Assembly (NCBI GenBank): GCA_040954595.2
Contig: CM082580.2
Location: 744,001-808,000, forward strand
Reading direction: 5' to 3'
Source: Balanoglossus misakiensis
Taxonomy: Eukaryota > Hemichordata
Length of the DNA: 64,000 bases
Part shown: piece by piece, positions 59,601 to 64,000 of the stretch
Numbering within the stretch: the stretch's first letter is position 1
How the letters are laid out: each line of letters opens with the position of its first letter
Notes under the pieces: generated by a model
What the model was told of the DNA's origin: nothing
Seen by the model: the letters and a program-made list of their open reading frames with translations, nothing else
The model's database searches: none
Made by a program: the position numbers and the translations under genes

Positions 59601-62600
59601 GCAATGTCAAATTACTGTGCTTTTGGCCACGTATTAACCTGGCGATTTACAGTCAACTTTAAATCCCCATATGCATTATATTCCAATGTCAATGTGAAGG
59701 GCTTGAAAAACCATCTACCCTGATGCATCATCAAGTTTGTTTCGCCATTAACCCTGATGCAAATAATCAGTGTCACCATAGCATTAGCAATGGCAAATAA
59801 AAGTGCTTTCGGCCACATATTAACCCAGGGATTTATAATCAACTTGAAATCCCCATATGAATTTTATACCTATGTCAAAGCGAAGTGCTTGCATCAATAT
59901 CTACCGTGATGCATCATCAAGCTTGCTTCGCCATTTGCCCTAATGCAAAGAATCAGATTCAATGTCACTGTAGCATTAGCAATGTCAAATTACAGTTCGT
60001 TTGGCCGTTTACTAACCTGGGGATTTACAATCAACTTTAAATCCCCATATGCATTATATTCTAATGTCAATGTGAAGGGCTTGAAACACCATCTATCCTG
60101 ATGCATCATCAAGCTTGCTTCATCATTTTCCCTGATGCAAAGAATCAGATTTAGTATCACGGTAGCATTAGCAATGTCAAATTACAGTGCCTATGGCCAC
60201 GTATTAACCTCGGGATGTACGGACAACTTTAAATACCCTTGCATATACATTTAATACCTATGTCAAAATGCAGAGCTTGCATCACCATCTACTCTGATGC
60301 ACCATTAGGCTTGCTACGCCATTTCCCCTAATGCAAAGAATCACATTCAATGTCACCATTGCTTTTGGCCATGTATTAACCTGGGGATTTATAATCAACT
60401 TTAAATCCCCGTATGCGTTATATTCCAATGTCAATGTGAAGGGCTTGAAACCTGGGGATTTACAGTCAACTTTTAATCCCCCTGTATACATTTTAAACCC
60501 CGGTGTCAAAGTTTAGTGATTGCATCATCATTGACCCTGGTGCATCATCAAGCATTCTTCAGAATTTGCCCTGATGCAAAGAATCAGATTCAATATCACC
60601 CTTGCATTAGCAATTTTAAATTACAGTGCTTTTGGACATGTATTAACCTGGGGATTTACAGTCAACATTAAATACCCATGCATAGGCATTAAATACCTAT
60701 GTCACAATGCATAGCTTGCATCACCATCTACTCTGATGCACCATTATGCTCGCTACGCCATTTCCCCTAATGCAAAGAATGACATTCAATGTCACCATTG
60801 CATTTGCAATTGTAAATTACAGTGCTTTTGGCCATGTATTAACCTAGGGATTTTCAATCAACTTTAAATCCCCATATGCGTTATATTCCATTGTCAATGT
60901 GAAGGGCTTGAAACACCATCTGTCCTGATGCATCATCAAGCTTGCTTCACAATTTACCCCGATGGAAAGAATCAGATTTAATGTCACGGTAGCATTAGCA
61001 ATGTCAAACTACAGTGCTTATGGCCACGTATCAACCTGGGGATTTACAATCAACTTTAAATCCCCATATGCGTTATATTCCAATGTCAATGTGAAGGGCT
61101 TGAAATACCATCTACCCTGATGCATCATCAAGTTTGTTTTGACAACTTTAAATCCCCCTCAGCATGCATTTAATCCCCATGTCAAAGTGCAGAGCTTGCA
61201 TCACCATCTATCCTGATGCATCATCAAGCTGCTTCGCCATTTGCCCTGATGCAAAGAATCAGATATAGTGTCACCATTGCATAAGCAATGTCAAATTACA
61301 GTGCTTTTGGACACGTATTAACACAGGGATTTATAATCTATTTGAAATCCCTATATGCTTTTTATACCCATGTCTAAGCGAAGTGTTTGCATCACTATCT
61401 ACTGTGATGCATCGTCAAGCATGCTTCGCCATTTGCCTTAATGCAAAGAATCAGATTAAATGTCACTGTTGCATTCGCAATGTCAAATTACTGTGCTTTT
61501 GGCCACGTATTAACCTGGCGATTTACAGTCAACTTTAAACATCTGTGCATATGCATTAAATACGCATGTCAAAGTGCAGTGTCTCCATCACCATTGATCC
61601 TGATGCATCACCAAGCATGCTTCGCTATATGCCCTGATGCAAAGAATCAGATTTAGTATCACAGTAGCATTAGCCATGTCAAATTACAGTGCTTTTGGCT
61701 ATGTATTAACCTGGGGATTTACAATCAACTTTAAATCCCCATATGCATTATATTCCAATGTCAATGTGAAGGGCTTGAAATACCATCTACCCTGATGCAT
61801 CATCAAGTTTGTTTCGCCATTAACCCTGATGCAAATAATCAGTGTCACCATAGCATCAGCTATGTCAAATTACTGAGCATTTGGCCATGTATTAACTTGC
61901 GGGTTTACAATCAACTTCAAATCCCCATATGCATTATATTGCAATGTTAACTTGAACGGCTTGAAACACCATCTATACTGATGCATCATCAAGCTTTCTT
62001 CACAATTTACCCTGATGCAAAGAATCAGATTTAGTGTCGCCATAGCATTAGCAATGGCAAATAAAAGTGTTTTCGGCCACATATTAACCCAGGGATTTAT
62101 AATCAACTTGAAATCCCTATATGAATTTTATACCTATGTCAAAGCGAAGTGCTTGCATCAATATCTACCGTGATGCATCATCAAGCTTGCTTCGCCATTT
62201 GCCCTAATGCAAAGAATCAGATTCAATGTCACTGTTGCATTAGCAATGTCAAATTATAGTGCGTTTGGCCGTATACTAACCTGGGGATTTACAATCAACT
62301 TTAAATCCCCATATGCATTATATTCTAATATCAATGTGAAGGGCTTGAAACACCATCTATCATGATGCATCATCAAGCTTGCTTCACCATTTTCCCTGAT
62401 GCAAAAAATCAGATTTAGTGTCATGGTAGCATTAGCAAATCCCCATATGCATTTGATACCCATGTCAAAGTGAAGTGTTTGCATCACTATCTACCGTGAT
62501 GCATCATCAAGCTTGCATCGCCATTCACCCTTATGCAAAGAATCAGATTCAATGTCACCGTTGCATTAGCAATGTCAAATTACAGTGCTTATGGCCACGC

Positions 62601-64000
62601 ATTAACCTGAAGATTTACAGTCAACATTAAATACCCATGCATATCCATTAAATACCTATGTCAAAGTGCAGAGCTTGCATCACCATTTACTCTGATGCAC
62701 CATTAGGCTTGCTACGCCATTTCCCCTAATGCAAAGAATCACATTCAATGTCACCATTGCATTAGCAATTTTAAATTACAGTGTTTTTGGCCATGTATTA
62801 ACCTATGGATTTGCAATTAACTTTAAATCCCCATATGCGTTATATTCCAATGTCAAGTGAAGGGCTTGAAACACCATCTATCCTGATGCATCATCAAGCT
62901 TGCTTCACAATTTACCCTGATGCAAAAAATCACATTCAGCGTCACCATTTCATTAGCAATGTCAAATTACAGTGCTTATTGCCACGTATTAACCTGGGAA
63001 TTTACAGACAACTTTAAATACCCATGCATATACATTAAATACCTATGTCAAAGTGCAGAGCTTGCATCACCATTTACTCTGATGCACCATTAGGCTTGCT
63101 ACGCCATTTCCCCTAATGCAAAGAATCACATTCAATGTCACCATTGCATTAGCAATTTTAAATTACAGTGTTTTTGGCCATGTATTAACCTATGGATTTG
63201 CAATTAACTTTAAATCCCCATATGCGTTATATTCCAATGTCAAGTGAAGGGCTTGAAACACCATCTATCCTGATGCATCATCAAGCTTGCTTCACAATTT
63301 ACCCTGATGCAAAAAATCACATTCAGCGTCACCATTTCATTAGCAATGTCAAATTACAGTGCTTATTGCCACGTATTAACCTGGGAATTTACAGACAACT
63401 TCAAATACCCATGCATATACATTAAATACCTATGTCAAAGTGCAGAGCTTGCATCACCATCTACTCTGATGCATCATTAGGTTTGCATCGCCATTCCCCC
63501 TAATGCAAAGAATCAGATTCAATGTCACCCTTGCATTAGCAATTTTAAATTACAGTGCTTTTGGACATGTATTAACCTAGGGATTTTCAATCAACTTTAA
63601 ATCCCCATATGCGTTATATTCCATTGTCAATGTGAAGGGCTTGAAACACCATCTGTCCTGATGCATCATCAAGCTTGCTTCACAATTTACCCCGATGGAA
63701 AGAATCAGATTTAATGTCACGGTAGCATTAGCAATGTCAAACTACAGTGCTTATGGCCACGTATCAACCTGGGGATTTACAATCAACTTTAAATCCCCAT
63801 ATGCGTTATATTCCAATGTCAATGTGAAGGGCTTGAAATACCATCTACCCTGATCCATCATCAAGCTGCTTCCCCATTTGCCCTGATGCAAAGAATCAGA
63901 TATAGTGTCAACATTGCATTAGCAATGTCAAATTACAGTGCTTTTGGACACGTATTAACACAGGGATTTATAATCTACTTGAAATCCCTATATGCTTTTT
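56640..64000 (+). repeat. Satellite C, about 190-bp tandem repeat
   Basis: Monomer motifs: CTGATGCATCATCAAGCTTG, CCTGATGCAAAGAATCAG, TGTCACCATTGCATTAGC, GCTTTTGGCCACGTATTAAC, CTGGGGATTTACAATCAAC and AATCCCCATATGC. Full units are near 190 bp; variants missing about 90 bp alternate with them (for example 57,179 to 57,280). Blocks at 57,510-58,550 repeat at 61,440-62,490, a shift of 3,930 bp, and 62,805-63,017 repeats at 63,192, a shift of 387 bp. The array runs off the window end. Short open frames within it are not genes. Confidence 0.95.

Noticed and set aside
56903-63425. Open frames of 60-115 codons in satellite C
   Set aside because: They follow the tandem unit, appear on both strands and have no domain.

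Overview
This is a window of AT-rich animal nuclear DNA dominated by repeats. Genes are split by GT/AG introns, and the mobile elements (Ty3/gypsy elements including one with integrase ahead of reverse transcriptase, CACT-ended and TTAA-flanked DNA transposons, a tRNA-derived SINE) fit a marine invertebrate, perhaps a non-vertebrate deuterostome. The species cannot be fixed from the sequence, and no bacterial or phage genes are visible.

Layout. 1-15,917 is an approximately 78-bp satellite. It reads in one orientation to about 10,119, then flips at a palindromic junction. The flipped half is split by a 3.15-kb foldback-type transposon (10,946-14,092) with 3-bp target duplications, arms of G-tract sub-repeats and a core holding a cysteine-rich protein remnant. 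15,918-22,590 is mostly non-coding: one copy of a 1.97-kb duplicated segment (second copy at 33,702-35,670), several foldback elements and a 928-bp element with a 9-bp target duplication. 22,592-33,487 is a decayed Gmr1-type gypsy element on the minus strand with gene order gag-protease-integrase-RT and a 1.3-kb 5' LTR with a tRNA-Pro primer site. Its integrase is split by a 5,474-bp DNA transposon (24,606-30,079) carrying an intron-containing transposase gene and a convergent 216-residue accessory gene. 35,671-41,099 holds dispersed repeat modules, a TTAA-type MITE and a SINE.

41,100-52,243 is a minus-strand gene of at least 11 exons whose protein resembles a transposase and may be domesticated. 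Its intron 10 contains a complete gypsy element (41,234-46,233) with identical 154-bp LTRs and 5-bp target duplications, and intron 9 contains a 795-bp TTAA-flanked MITE. 52,354-56,640 repeats the modules of 35.7-40.3 kb. 56,640-64,000 is a second satellite, unit about 190 bp, with a 3.93-kb higher-order repeat.

How the parts relate: the window reads as layers of insertion. The satellites and gypsy elements were hosts for later DNA transposons, and the only likely cellular gene has absorbed two insertions in introns and half a MITE just upstream of its start codon. The least familiar system is the two-gene CACT-ended transposon at 24,606-30,079.
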